Of a stretch of DNA of 64,000 nucleotides, positions 8,587-17,556 are shown one piece after another. The notes under the pieces were generated by a model. It saw nothing but the letters and a program-made list of their open reading frames with translations. It did not search any database and was not told where the DNA came from. Source of the DNA: Gluconacetobacter asukensis. Lineage in GTDB: Bacteria > Pseudomonadota > Alphaproteobacteria > Acetobacterales > Acetobacteraceae. The number at the start of each line of letters is the position of its first letter. The stretch's first letter is position 1. The position numbers and the translations under genes are program-made. Location of the stretch: positions 248,001 to 312,000 of the forward strand of contig NZ_JABEQE010000001.1 in NCBI RefSeq assembly GCF_014174375.1. Reading direction: 5' to 3'.

Positions 8587-11500
8587 CTACTCGACCAGCC
8601 GGCGCATCACGCCGGGCAGGAAGAGCGAGAACGGATTGACCCGCAGCGCCGGCGAATCCAGCGCCCCGCTGACCACGAAGGTGGCCGCCAGCAGGCCACC
8701 CCCCTTCTCCGGGCTCATCAGCCGCCCCACGCCCGGCACGTGGCCGGGGATGGTGTTCACGGCGAAGGCCGGAACGATGGTCCCTTTCAGGTCCAGTTTC
8801 CCCCGGTCCAGATCGACCGGCCCCTCGACCGTCACCCCCAGCGAGGCGTTGCTAGCCACCCCGTCATGGACCTCCAGCACCCCGTCGCGGAAGGTGAAGG
8901 GCAGTAAGACGCGCTGGATCGCGAACCCCGGCGCCGGCGCAGCCTGTACCCAGCCATACAGCGACGCATTATTGGCCAGGCGCACTGCCTGCGGCACCTC
9001 GCGCAACGTGAGGGGATCGACGGTCAGCACACCCGTGAAGGGCGCGCTGGGCTGGGCATCGTCGAACACGCCCTGCATCACGGTCCGCCCGCCCTCGAAC
9101 TTGGTCGTCACGCCCAGCGTGCGCAGCATCAGGCCCAGATCCTGGACACTGGCCCACAGGTGCCGTCCGTCCCGCTCCGGCGTAAGGGTCGCACTGGCCG
9201 GCGACGGGCCGGCCATGGAAAACCGCATCCGCGTCAGGCGGACGCCATTATCCTCCAGATGCGCATGCACACCGGTCAGTGCCGCGGCGCGGGCATAGAA
9301 CAGCGTACGGACATCGGCATCGATCAGCCAGCTCCGCCCAGGCGGCCCATGCACCCGGCCCGACGCGGCCTCGGGCATGTGATAGGCCCCTTTTTTGGCG
9401 GTCTTCGGGGACGCCGCCGCCTCCGGCGTGGGCGCCAGAAGCGGCGACAGGTCCAGCACCGAGGCATGGACCGCCACACGAAGCGGATCGGACGGTCGCG
9501 GCGAAACCCCCACCGTCGCATCCCCCCGCGACCGGCCGACGCGGAACCCGCGCATGATCAGGCTGCGCCCGCCATCCCGCCCCATGGTCGCGCGACCATC
9601 GATCAGCAAGTCGGGGCCGGTGGCATGAATGGCCTCGACCGAGACCAGACGCCCATCATCCAGCCCCAGCCGTGCCGAAGCCTCTGCCGCCTGCCCCCGC
9701 TGCTTGCTCCACACCGGAATGGTCAGCGCCGCATCCGCCAGGTCCAGCTTCAGATCCACCTGACCAGTACTGTCGGGGAAGCGATCGTAATCGACATCCA
9801 GGTCCGCGCTGCCATGGAAGCGCTGGCCGACATCGAAACCGGCACGCACCGCGCTCTCGGGCGTGACATGGATGCGCACATGCGCGCTCTCGGTGGTGCG
9901 GACCTCCGGCGTGCCACGAAAATCCATGGCATAGGTCAGGGCCGACTGCATGCCGCCCAGCAGCGCCGTGCCCCGCATGGTCAATCCTTGCGTCGTGGCA
10001 TCCAGCGTCACCCGCCCGTCATCCAGGGCGCGCCCCTGCACCACGTCGCCCAGATGCAGATGATCCAGGTCGGCATGGCCATTCAGCTGGATCTGATCCA
10101 CCGAGACCTTGTCGTCCAGCGGCAGGACCAGATGCAGGACGACCCGTGCATTGCCGCTGGGCTGGTCGAACGCGACCGGATGGCGCGACAGCAGATGCAG
10201 GCGGGGCTCGGCCAGCAGGGCCAGCACATCGCGCAGATTGCCGCGCAGGACCGTCGTGATGTCGCCGGTCTGGTCCTTCCCCTGCAGCCCGGTGATGCGC
10301 ATGTGCCCGTCGCCGACCGCAAGCTGCCCGATGCCGGTGGCGCCGACATGGCGGCCGGCGCGCTCCATGGTCTGGACACCGTCGCTGAAGGCGATCGACA
10401 GCGCGTCCGGCCCCTCGAAGGTCAGGACGGCATTCACCCCCTGGATCGGCGGGATCGGACGCAGCCAGTGCAGGTCCAGGCCCGACCCGATGACGCCGCC
10501 CGCCATCGACCGCATGGCAAGCGCCTTCCACCCCGACGCACTGCCCAGCCCGATGGCGACATGCAGATCATGCGCGGTGCCGCGCGTGATGTTCCGCGTC
10601 ACCCACCCCCGCGCGCCCTTCATCGCCCCGGCCGGCCAGTAGGAGGCCAGGGTCGCGAAATCGAGCGTGGGAATGGTCGCATCCACCGCGCCGTCGATCG
10701 GTCCGGGGCCATTCAGGTTGGCGATATCCAGCGCCGCATGCGCGGACAGCATGACCGTATCGCCGGGCACGCTCGCCGGGCGGTCGGAGGGCAATATGCT
10801 GGCCGCCAGCGTCTCCAGCCGGATCTTGGCCCCACCCGGAATCGCGCCACCGCCGGCATCGGGCGTGAAACGGGCCGTGAAATCCGCCTGCGCGCCGGCC
10901 ACGCGAACCAGGCCGCGCGCGCCCGTCACGATCCGCCCGGCACCCGCCTGCACGCGCAGCGCCGCCGTGACCGGGCGGGCCATCAGCCCATCCCGATCGG
11001 CCGCCAGACGAATCGTTGCATCCAGCCCGACGGGCAGGTCGGCATGGGCCAGACCCGGCGCCAGCGGGGCCAGCGCGCTCGGCGTCACCGGCGTGGCGGC
11101 GAGATGCCAGACCAGCCCCGCCGCGCCATCGGCCTGGCCATCCGCGCGCAGCGTCGCGCGCAGCCCCGGCCCCACCAGCGTCACCCCGGCATGGCCGACC
11201 AAGCCGAACAGGGCGGCATGACGCACGGCACGCAACTCAGCATTCACCCCATCGGCATGCCAGGTCTGGCCGGTCGGCACGTCGCGCAGCGTGACCGCGA
11301 CATCCTCCAGCGCCAGCTTTTCCATCATCCGGGGATCAAGCGGCAGACCAGCCGTGCCGCCTCCGTCCTGCGCCACCCCGGTATCGAGACCGATCGCTCC
11401 GTCTGCGTCCCGACGCAGCGTCACCCGTGCGCCCGACACCGCCAGCTCGGGCGCGACAAGCCGGCCATGCAACAGCGGCCCGCTGGCCAGCACCAGCCGC

Positions 11501-11844
11501 AGCGCGCCGACGCTCTCCGCCACGCTTCCATCGGGCCGGCGCAGGCGCAGATCGTCGGCCGCGACCTCCAGCGGCGCGGCCAGGCCGCGATGCAGCCAAT
11601 CCCAGCCGATGCGCATCCGCCCCAGTTCCAGACGGATCGCCTTCTGTCCCCGCGCGCCGGGCGGCAGCACGCGCGCCAGCGCCAGCCGCGCCAGCGGCGT
11701 AACATCGACAGGCCGCCAGGAGAGCCACGCCGCCAGCCCCACAACCAGCAGCACCGGCACGGCCACGCAGGCCGCTGCCAGCACCCGGACGATGCGCCAC
11801 CCCCTGCATGGCGCCGAAGATCGGGGGCCTTGACCGTGGGTCAT
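8587..11844 (-). CDS. Large AsmA/YhdP-like envelope protein
   Basis: This is a predicted inner-membrane-anchored protein of 1085 residues with a single N-terminal helix (about residues 15-40, VLAAACVAVPVLLVVGLAAWL). The rest is a long repetitive beta-rich periplasmic body, ending in an AsmA-like C-terminal region (DLKGTIVPAFAVNTIPG, then GLLAATFVVSGALDSPALRVNPFS). That C-terminal signature is typical of YhdP/AsmA-family proteins (DUF3971), which are implicated in phospholipid transfer to the outer membrane. The ATG at 11844 (MTHGQG) is chosen; the open frame upstream overlaps the divergent glnE start region and looks non-coding. The downstream neighbour rmuC starts 22 bases after its stop. 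Confidence 0.85.
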   Translation of the reverse strand: MTHGQGPRSSAPCRGWRIVRVLAAACVAVPVLLVVGLAAWLSWRPVDVTPLARLALARVLPPGARGQKAIRLELGRMRIGWDWLHRGLAAPLEVAADDLRLRRPDGSVAESVGALRLVLASGPLLHGRLVAPELAVSGARVTLRRDADGAIGLDTGVAQDGGGTAGLPLDPRMMEKLALEDVAVTLRDVPTGQTWHADGVNAELRAVRHAALFGLVGHAGVTLVGPGLRATLRADGQADGAAGLVWHLAATPVTPSALAPLAPGLAHADLPVGLDATIRLAADRDGLMARPVTAALRVQAGAGRIVTGARGLVRVAGAQADFTARFTPDAGGGAIPGGAKIRLETLAASILPSDRPASVPGDTVMLSAHAALDIANLNGPGPIDGAVDATIPTLDFATLASYWPAGAMKGARGWVTRNITRGTAHDLHVAIGLGSASGWKALAMRSMAGGVIGSGLDLHWLRPIPPIQGVNAVLTFEGPDALSIAFSDGVQTMERAGRHVGATGIGQLAVGDGHMRITGLQGKDQTGDITTVLRGNLRDVLALLAEPRLHLLSRHPVAFDQPSGNARVVLHLVLPLDDKVSVDQIQLNGHADLDHLHLGDVVQGRALDDGRVTLDATTQGLTMRGTALLGGMQSALTYAMDFRGTPEVRTTESAHVRIHVTPESAVRAGFDVGQRFHGSADLDVDYDRFPDSTGQVDLKLDLADAALTIPVWSKQRGQAAEASARLGLDDGRLVSVEAIHATGPDLLIDGRATMGRDGGRSLIMRGFRVGRSRGDATVGVSPRPSDPLRVAVHASVLDLSPLLAPTPEAAASPKTAKKGAYHMPEAASGRVHGPPGRSWLIDADVRTLFYARAAALTGVHAHLEDNGVRLTRMRFSMAGPSPASATLTPERDGRHLWASVQDLGLMLRTLGVTTKFEGGRTVMQGVFDDAQPSAPFTGVLTVDPLTLREVPQAVRLANNASLYGWVQAAPAPGFAIQRVLLPFTFRDGVLEVHDGVASNASLGVTVEGPVDLDRGKLDLKGTIVPAFAVNTIPGHVPGVGRLMSPEKGGGLLAATFVVSGALDSPALRVNPFSLFLPGVMRRLVE

Positions 11845-11933
11845 CGCGCCGTCCACGGTGCGCCGCAGCTCCGGCGCGACATGGCGCGGGATATGGCCTC
11901 TTCCCTTTTCTGCCCCCCGGACCAGGACGCCCC

Positions 11934-14900
11934 ATGCCCGGACATCGCACCGCCCGCACCACGCAGGCGCCGCCCGCCGGTGGCCCAACAGCCTGGACCG
12001 ACCGCGCCTGGCCCGCCCCCGCCGATCCGCGCGGCGCCGCCCTGCTGCGCGAGGACCTGGACGAGCTGTGGCAGGACCACGCGCTGGACCCGGCATTGCT
12101 GGCAGCCGAGGGCGTGGCGGTCATGCTGGCGGCGATCGGCGGCAACAGCCCCTATCTGGCCAGCCTGGCCCGGCGCGATGTTCTCCCCTTCGCCCACCTG
12201 CTGGCCGAGGGGCCGGATGCGGGCATGGCCGCCGCCCTGGACAGCATGGCAGCGCTGACCCCGCGCGACGGCCGCGCCACGATCGCGGCAACTCTGCGCG
12301 CGGCCAAGCGGCAGGCCGCACTGGCCATCGCGCTGGCCGATATCGGCGGTCTGTGGACGCTGGAACAGGTCACCCTCGCGCTCAGCCGCCTGGCCGAGGG
12401 CGCGCTGGATGCCGCGGTCAGACATCTGCTGCGGACGGCACATGATACGGGGCAACTCGTTCTGCCAGACCCGGGCCACCCGACCCGGGGCAGCGGATTC
12501 GTCGTGCTGGCAATGGGGAAACTGGGTGCGCGGGAACTGAACTACTCCTCGGATATCGACCTGATCGTGCTGTACGATCCGGACTGTCATCCGGGCCACG
12601 AGGATTTGCGCCGGATCTTCATCCGCATGACTAGCGATCTTGTCAGCCTGATGGAAGCGCGCGATGCCGATGGCTACGTCTTCCGCACCGACCTGCGCCT
12701 GCGCCCCGACCCGTCGGCCACCCCGCCCGCCATCTCCTTTCCCACCGGCATCGCCTATTACGAAAGCATGGGCCAGACCTGGGAACGCGCGGCCATGACC
12801 AAGGCGCGCCCGGTGGCGGGCGACATCAGCGCCGGCCGCCGCTTCCTGCGCGCGATCCACCCGTTCGTCTGGCGCCGCCACCTCGATTTCGCGGTGATCG
12901 ACGACCTGCACGACATGAAGGCGCGCATCGACCGCCACCGCAATGCCGGCCATACCGGCCTGTCGCGCCTGGGCGACCGCACGGTCCACGATCCGCGACT
13001 GGCCCGCGACTGGCTGCTGGGCCACGACCTGAAACTGGGCCAAGGCGGCATCCGCGAGGTCGAGTTCGTCGCCCAGGCGCTGCAACTGGTCTGGGGCGGG
13101 CGGCAGCCCGAACTGCGCGACCCCACCACGCTGGGCGCCCTGCGCCGGCTGGTGCGCGCCGGCATCCTGCCCCGCCCGCAGGGCGAAAGCCTGGCCCGCA
13201 CCTATCGCATGCTGCGCCGCGCGGAACATCGGCTGCAGATGCAGGCCGACCACCAGACACACCGCCTGCCGACAACGCGCGAAGCCTTCAACATCTATGC
13301 GATCTTCATGCAGGAGGAAAACGGCCGCGCCCTGGCCGCCATGATGCTGCCGATCATGCAGGACTCCCGCCGGATCTTCGAGCGCCAGTTCGCCGAGCCC
13401 GAGGGTACCGACGCCTCGATCGACCCCGAGGCCGAGGACATGGAAGAGCATCTGCGCCTCGCCGGCTTCCCGCAGGCCGACATCCCCGACGCGCTGGCCC
13501 TGCTGGGCCGCTGGAGCGGCAACCGCCTGCGCGCCCTGCGCTCGGACCGCGCGCGCAGCCTGCTGCGCCGCCTGATGCCAGTCATCCTGTCCTGCTTCGG
13601 CCAGCGCCGCGAGCCGCTGACCTGCCTGCGCCGGTTCGACGCCATGCTCGCCCGCCAATGGGCCGGGGTACAGTTCCTGACACTGCTGGAGCGCAATCCG
13701 GCGCTGATCGGGCGCATCGCCACCATCCTCGACGGCTCGCCCTTCCTGGCCGACCACCTGGCCGAAACCCCGGCTGCGCTGGAAGGGCTGCTGGGCGGCA
13801 TCGGCGACGACGAGGCCGACACCCGCACCGCCGACCTCACGCCCGCCCAGCTCGTGCGCCAGCATGTGGCGAGTGCCACCTCGACCGAGCAGCTCCTGCC
13901 CGTCCTGCGCACGCTGGTGCGCGGCGAGGAATTCCGCCTGTCCACCGCCCGGCTGGAACATCGGCTGGACGTGGACAGCGCCAGCCGCGCCCGCACCGAC
14001 ATGGCCGACGCGGTGATTCGCGGCCTGCTGCGGACCGTCACCACCGAACATCGCGGGCGCTACGGACGCATCCCCGGCGGTGCTATAGCGGTGGTGGCAC
14101 TGGGCAAGGCCGGATCGCGCGAGATGATGCCGGGTTCGGACCTGGACCTGATGCTGATCTACGACCACCCGCCCGAAGTGACCGACAGCGTGGTCTCGCC
14201 GCGCGCCGCAGCCGAAGGGGGCGGGCTGCCGCCACGCCCGCTGCCGGTCGGGCAGTATTTCGTCCGGCTGGCCCATGCCTTCATCGCCGCCCTCACCGCG
14301 CCGGGCCCGGAAGGGCCGCTCTACGAGGTCGACATGCGCCTGCGCCCCTCCGGTTCCAAGGGCCCGGTCGCGCTGTCGCTGGACTCGTTCCGCCGCTATC
14401 ACGCCGAAAGCGCCTGGACGTGGGAGCGCATGGCCCTGACCCGCGCACGGGTCGTCGCCGGCGCACCGCCGCTGGTCCGCGCCATGCGCGCGGCGATCGC
14501 CACCGCGCTGGATGGCAACCCCTCCCCCACCGCCCGCCAGACGATCCTGGACGATGCCCGCGCGATGCGCGCCCGCATCGCGCGCGACCTGCCGAACGAG
14601 GGCCCATGGGACATCAGGCGCCGTCCGGGCGGCCTGATGGATGTGGAATTCATCGCCCAGGCGCTGCAATTGGTCGCCGGCACCGCCGAGGCGCGCGCGC
14701 CCTCGACGCGCGAAGCCCTGCGCTTGCTGGCACGGCATGGCGAGCTGGACCCGGTGGCGGAGCGCGTGCTGCTGCGCGCGGACCGGACATGGCGGTCGGT
14801 GCAGAGTATGCTGCGCATCCTCTTCGGCGCCCGCCCGCCGACCGACCCCGCCACCATACCTGCCGCCACCAGCGACATCCTGCTGCGCGAGATCGGTGTT

Positions 14901-15032
14901 GGGTCGATGGACGAGGCCCTATCCCTGATGAACGACCTCGCGGATTCGGTGCGCGCCCTGTTCGTCCGCCTGATCGGCCCGGTCGAGGACACGGCGGAAC
15001 GCTTGCGGGCACCGGCAAACCCATCGAAATAG
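11934..15032 (+). CDS. glnE: Bifunctional glutamine synthetase adenylyltransferase/adenylyl-removing enzyme
   Basis: GlnE adds AMP to glutamine synthetase and removes it, in response to PII, tuning ammonium assimilation. The protein has 1032 residues and two nucleotidyltransferase domains. The N-terminal (adenylyl-removing) one shows AMGKLGARELNYSSDIDLIV; the C-terminal (adenylylating) one shows ALGKAGSREMMPGSDLDLML. Both are followed by the family repeat (KLGQGGIREVEF and RRRPGGLMDVEF). Starting at the ATG at 11934 gives the normal length; an in-frame ATG 126 bases upstream would run through the divergent promoter. The gene is divergent from the AsmA-like gene, with 89 bases between starts. 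bcp follows 51 bases downstream. Confidence 0.96.
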   Translation: MPGHRTARTTQAPPAGGPTAWTDRAWPAPADPRGAALLREDLDELWQDHALDPALLAAEGVAVMLAAIGGNSPYLASLARRDVLPFAHLLAEGPDAGMAAALDSMAALTPRDGRATIAATLRAAKRQAALAIALADIGGLWTLEQVTLALSRLAEGALDAAVRHLLRTAHDTGQLVLPDPGHPTRGSGFVVLAMGKLGARELNYSSDIDLIVLYDPDCHPGHEDLRRIFIRMTSDLVSLMEARDADGYVFRTDLRLRPDPSATPPAISFPTGIAYYESMGQTWERAAMTKARPVAGDISAGRRFLRAIHPFVWRRHLDFAVIDDLHDMKARIDRHRNAGHTGLSRLGDRTVHDPRLARDWLLGHDLKLGQGGIREVEFVAQALQLVWGGRQPELRDPTTLGALRRLVRAGILPRPQGESLARTYRMLRRAEHRLQMQADHQTHRLPTTREAFNIYAIFMQEENGRALAAMMLPIMQDSRRIFERQFAEPEGTDASIDPEAEDMEEHLRLAGFPQADIPDALALLGRWSGNRLRALRSDRARSLLRRLMPVILSCFGQRREPLTCLRRFDAMLARQWAGVQFLTLLERNPALIGRIATILDGSPFLADHLAETPAALEGLLGGIGDDEADTRTADLTPAQLVRQHVASATSTEQLLPVLRTLVRGEEFRLSTARLEHRLDVDSASRARTDMADAVIRGLLRTVTTEHRGRYGRIPGGAIAVVALGKAGSREMMPGSDLDLMLIYDHPPEVTDSVVSPRAAAEGGGLPPRPLPVGQYFVRLAHAFIAALTAPGPEGPLYEVDMRLRPSGSKGPVALSLDSFRRYHAESAWTWERMALTRARVVAGAPPLVRAMRAAIATALDGNPSPTARQTILDDARAMRARIARDLPNEGPWDIRRRPGGLMDVEFIAQALQLVAGTAEARAPSTREALRLLARHGELDPVAERVLLRADRTWRSVQSMLRILFGARPPTDPATIPAATSDILLREIGVGSMDEALSLMNDLADSVRALFVRLIGPVEDTAERLRAPANPSK

Positions 15033-15083
15033 AAAGCCCGCCCACCGCACCCCGCCCCGACCGGGGCCGAACGGAGACCCATC

Positions 15084-15563
15084 ATGGCCGAAACCCCGAT
15101 CTTTCCCGCCATCGGCGCCCCGGTGCCTGATTTCGACATGCCGGCCAGCAAGGGGCGACATGTCAGCCTGGCGGCGATGCGGGGCAAGCCGTTCATCCTG
15201 TATTTCTACCCCAAGGCCAGCACGCCGGGCTGCACCACCGAGGCCTGCGGTTTCCAGGAGGCCCTGGCCGCGCTGGGCGGCACGGGCATTCCCGTCATCG
15301 GCGTCTCACGCGATTCGATGAAGGCTATCGACAATTTCGCCACCAAGCAGAATCTCGATTTTCCGCTGGCTTCGGACGCCACCGGCGCGGTCACCGAAGC
15401 CTATGGCGTCTGGGTCGAGAAGACGCTGTACGGCCGCAAATATATGGGTATCGAACGCGCCACCTTCCTGATCGATGGCGCCGGCCGGGTTGCCCATGTC
15501 TGGCGCAACGTCAAGGTGCCCGGCCATGTCGCCGAGGTGATGCGGGCCGCCTCACAGATCTGA
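15084..15563 (+). CDS. bcp: Thioredoxin-dependent peroxiredoxin (Bcp/PrxQ)
   Basis: This 159-residue thiol peroxidase reduces H2O2 and organic hydroperoxides. The peroxidatic Cys50 and resolving Cys55 lie in STPGCTTEACGF, the five-residue spacing of PrxQ enzymes that form an intramolecular disulfide. The conserved FYPKASTPGC loop and the C-terminal ATFLIDGAGRVAHVWR strand are intact. Its position right after glnE, probably in one transcript, is a common alphaproteobacterial arrangement. Confidence 0.96.
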   Translation: MAETPIFPAIGAPVPDFDMPASKGRHVSLAAMRGKPFILYFYPKASTPGCTTEACGFQEALAALGGTGIPVIGVSRDSMKAIDNFATKQNLDFPLASDATGAVTEAYGVWVEKTLYGRKYMGIERATFLIDGAGRVAHVWRNVKVPGHVAEVMRAASQI

Positions 15564-15582
15564 CGGCCCGCGCCCCGCGCGA

Positions 15583-15954
15583 TCAATAAGCCGGATAGGC
15601 ATAGGCGTAAGGCTGCACATAGACCACCGGGGGCGGTGGCGGAGGGGGTGGCGGCGCATAGGCCTCGGCCGCGATCGCCGTTCCGGCCGCGCCGATCAGC
15701 GCCCCGCCGACCAGCCCACCGACAAAGGCACCGCCCACACCGGGGCCACGACCGTAATAGCCCCGTCCACCCCAACCCGGGCCACGCCAGCCGGGACCAC
15801 GCCAGCCACCACCGTGCCAGCCGCCCCCATGCCAGCCCGGGCCGGGACCGCCCCACCCATGACCGTGCCATTGCGCATGGGCCGCCGGAGCAGCAGCAGC
15901 GAGACCCGCCGCCATCACCGGAACCACCAGCAGAAGTCGCGCCATTTTACGCAT
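15583..15954 (-). CDS. Exported Gly/His/Trp-rich glycine-zipper protein
   Basis: This is a 123-residue exported protein of unknown function. A signal peptide (about residues 1-27, cut after AAPAAHA) leads into a low-complexity domain of WHGGGW/WRGPGW repeats. A glycine-zipper-like segment follows (GGAFVGGLVGGALIGAAGTA), then nine consecutive prolines and a Tyr-rich end (VQPYAYAYPAY). The start is the ATG at 15954, with GAAAGGAT upstream; the open frame continues further upstream but lacks a signal peptide context. Similar proteins occur in the envelope of many alphaproteobacteria. His/Gly richness could mean metal binding, but this is only inference. Confidence 0.8.
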   Translation of the reverse strand: MRKMARLLLVVPVMAAGLAAAAPAAHAQWHGHGWGGPGPGWHGGGWHGGGWRGPGWRGPGWGGRGYYGRGPGVGGAFVGGLVGGALIGAAGTAIAAEAYAPPPPPPPPPVVYVQPYAYAYPAY

Positions 15955-16086
15955 GGCCGTATCCTTTCTTTCCAGGCGGGAGCAAACCGCCCCGCGTAAA
16001 AAGAAACACACCACCCACTCATGGCGATTTACGGGCAGGTTTCGCCCCATTTCCGTCACGAACCAGCCCGCCGCAGATAGACTCCC

Positions 16087-16250
16087 AAACTGTGTCTGAA
16101 AATGTGGGCTGGTGAGCGAGAGTGCCGCAGGGCGGCACGTCCGGCGTGTGTTTTCGAGCACTGGAGCGGAGCGGTTTATAGGCCGTGAGCACCAGAGCAC
16201 AGAAAACGCGCGTCGGATCGCCACCGGCGCACATTTACAGGCACAGTTTC
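16087..16250 (+). repeat. Structured intergenic element, copy 1 (long form)
   Basis: The left arm at 16087-16112 (AAACTGTGTCTGAAAATGTG...) is complementary to the right arm at 16221-16253. The conserved interior includes GGTGAGCGAGAGTGCCG, GAGCACTGGAGCGGAGCGG and the core CGCGCGTCGGATCGCC. The right arm contains the stop codon of the minus-strand gene ending at 16249, so the element would form a terminator-like hairpin for that gene. The remainder of the 294-base gap at 15955-16248 shows nothing else recognisable. Confidence 0.85.
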
Positions 16251-16839
16251 AGGGATGGGCAGCCTGGACACTCTTCAATCCGGCCGGCACGACGAACACC
16301 GAATCCGGCTGGGTGGCGCGGGTCACCTGCTCCGCACGCACCACGATCCGGTCGTCCTGCATGACCTGGAGCATGACGCCATCGTCGCTGTAGCAGACAT
16401 CGCTCACCCGGCCATCTGTGTCACGGGTGTGCCAGACGGTGCAGCTCTCGCCGGCCACCAGCATCGTCTCGCCGCGCGCCCAGTCCCCCGATGCCCGCTG
16501 CCCCGGCTCCGACAGCGCCGGGCCGGGGGCTGGAATGACCGTACGGGCGCTGTGGGCCTGGTCGATCACCGTCAGGCTTCCCGCCCGATAATCGGTGATC
16601 ATGTAGGTGGCCGACCCGTCAGGGTCGACACGCTGGCGGCGCGTGCCGGCCGACCAGCGCATGCGCTGGTGCTGCACCGGAATCGACGGATCGGGCGATG
16701 CCAGCGCATAGAAGATGTCGACATCCTGCTGCGGCGTGACGAAGGGCGCATTCCCGGCCGCCCGCGCCGCCGGACCGACCGGCAGCACCAGGGCGAGGAC
16801 CAGGCCCGCCAGCGCCAGGCGGCGCGATTCGCCGCTCAT
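16249..16839 (-). CDS. Exported protein of unknown function, paralogue of its upstream neighbour
   Basis: This 196-residue protein has a signal peptide (about residues 1-27, LALAGLVLALVLPVGPAARA). No known function is recognised. It aligns by eye with the product of the gene just upstream: PQQDVDIFYAL against PARDVQVQYAV near the N-terminus, then GESCTVW...CYSDDGVML against GVSCTEW...CVTDDGVIL. The two conserved Cys could form a disulfide. The layout (exported, beta-rich, DDG after the second Cys) resembles DUF4412-type periplasmic proteins, but I am not sure. Its ATG overlaps the upstream stop (ATGA), so the two are coupled. Confidence 0.75.
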   Translation of the reverse strand: MSGESRRLALAGLVLALVLPVGPAARAAGNAPFVTPQQDVDIFYALASPDPSIPVQHQRMRWSAGTRRQRVDPDGSATYMITDYRAGSLTVIDQAHSARTVIPAPGPALSEPGQRASGDWARGETMLVAGESCTVWHTRDTDGRVSDVCYSDDGVMLQVMQDDRIVVRAEQVTRATQPDSVFVVPAGLKSVQAAHP

Positions 16840-17510
16840 TGGCCGGACTGCGCCGCTCCACCGGTTACCGGCTGGCCGCCGCCCACCGCATGCGACGGGG
16901 CGACGCGATGGCGCGTGACCATCTGATAGCCCTCGGGCGGCTGGAACGTGCTGGTCGGAATGGGGCCATAGGTGACGCGCGTCGCCTCCAGCCGGCCCTT
17001 CATGCCGTCGCCATCCACCCCGTCCTCGCGCAGGATCACGCCGTCATCGGTCACGCAGGCGGTCGCCGTCCCGCGCCCCGACACCACGCCCCATTCGGTG
17101 CAGGACACGCCCGCGACCTGCGCCGTGCCCTTGCGGGTAAACTGCATCGACAGATCCAGCAGGAACGGGTTGCGAATCCCGTTATGCGCCTCGAACTGCG
17201 TGTAGACCTTCTGCTTGTTCAGCACGATCGTCACCTGCCGCGTGGTGCGGTTCAGGATGGTCGAGCCCATGGCCTCGGGGCTGTCGATGCGCATCATCCC
17301 GCCATTCGCGGTGAACCAGGCCTCGATCGTCTTGGGGGCCGGGGCGCCATCGGGCTGCACGGCATACTGCACCTGCACGTCGCGCGCGGGTGCCAGCGGC
17401 GGATGGTCGGCATCGGCCTGCGCCCGCGCCGGCTGAATCGCGATGGCCGTCATCAGGCTCACCGCCAGCGCGCCAGCCACGCCAGCGCGCGCCCCTGTCG
17501 GATGGATCAT
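16836..17510 (-). CDS. Exported protein of unknown function, first of a paralogous pair
   Basis: This is a 224-residue exported protein. The start is the ATG at 17510 (MIHPTG), with AGAGGAA ten bases upstream; the longer open frame reading upstream only overlaps aat in another frame. The signal peptide runs to about residue 31 (...AIAIQPARAQA). The mature part contains a strand-rich domain (MMRIDSPEAMGSTILNRTT, QVTIVLNKQKVYTQF) and two Cys in VAGVSCTEWG and ATACVTDDGV. It shares this plan with the product of the next gene, so the pair probably arose by tandem duplication. Function is unknown; a periplasmic or surface role is inferred only from the signal peptide. Confidence 0.77.
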   Translation of the reverse strand: MIHPTGARAGVAGALAVSLMTAIAIQPARAQADADHPPLAPARDVQVQYAVQPDGAPAPKTIEAWFTANGGMMRIDSPEAMGSTILNRTTRQVTIVLNKQKVYTQFEAHNGIRNPFLLDLSMQFTRKGTAQVAGVSCTEWGVVSGRGTATACVTDDGVILREDGVDGDGMKGRLEATRVTYGPIPTSTFQPPEGYQMVTRHRVAPSHAVGGGQPVTGGAAQSGQ

Positions 17511-17556
17511 GATCCCGAATTCCTCTTCCCGCTTCTTCCAATAATGCCCGACGACC

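Noticed and set aside
8587-12096. N-terminal extension of the AsmA-like protein to 12096
   Set aside because: The extra 84 residues are Arg/Ala/Gly-rich and antisense to the glnE start; the membrane helix directly follows the ATG at 11844.
11841-14738. Long minus-strand open frame opposite glnE
   Set aside because: glnE has all catalytic motifs in the plus frame; the antisense product is Gln/Ala/Gly-rich without recognisable domains.
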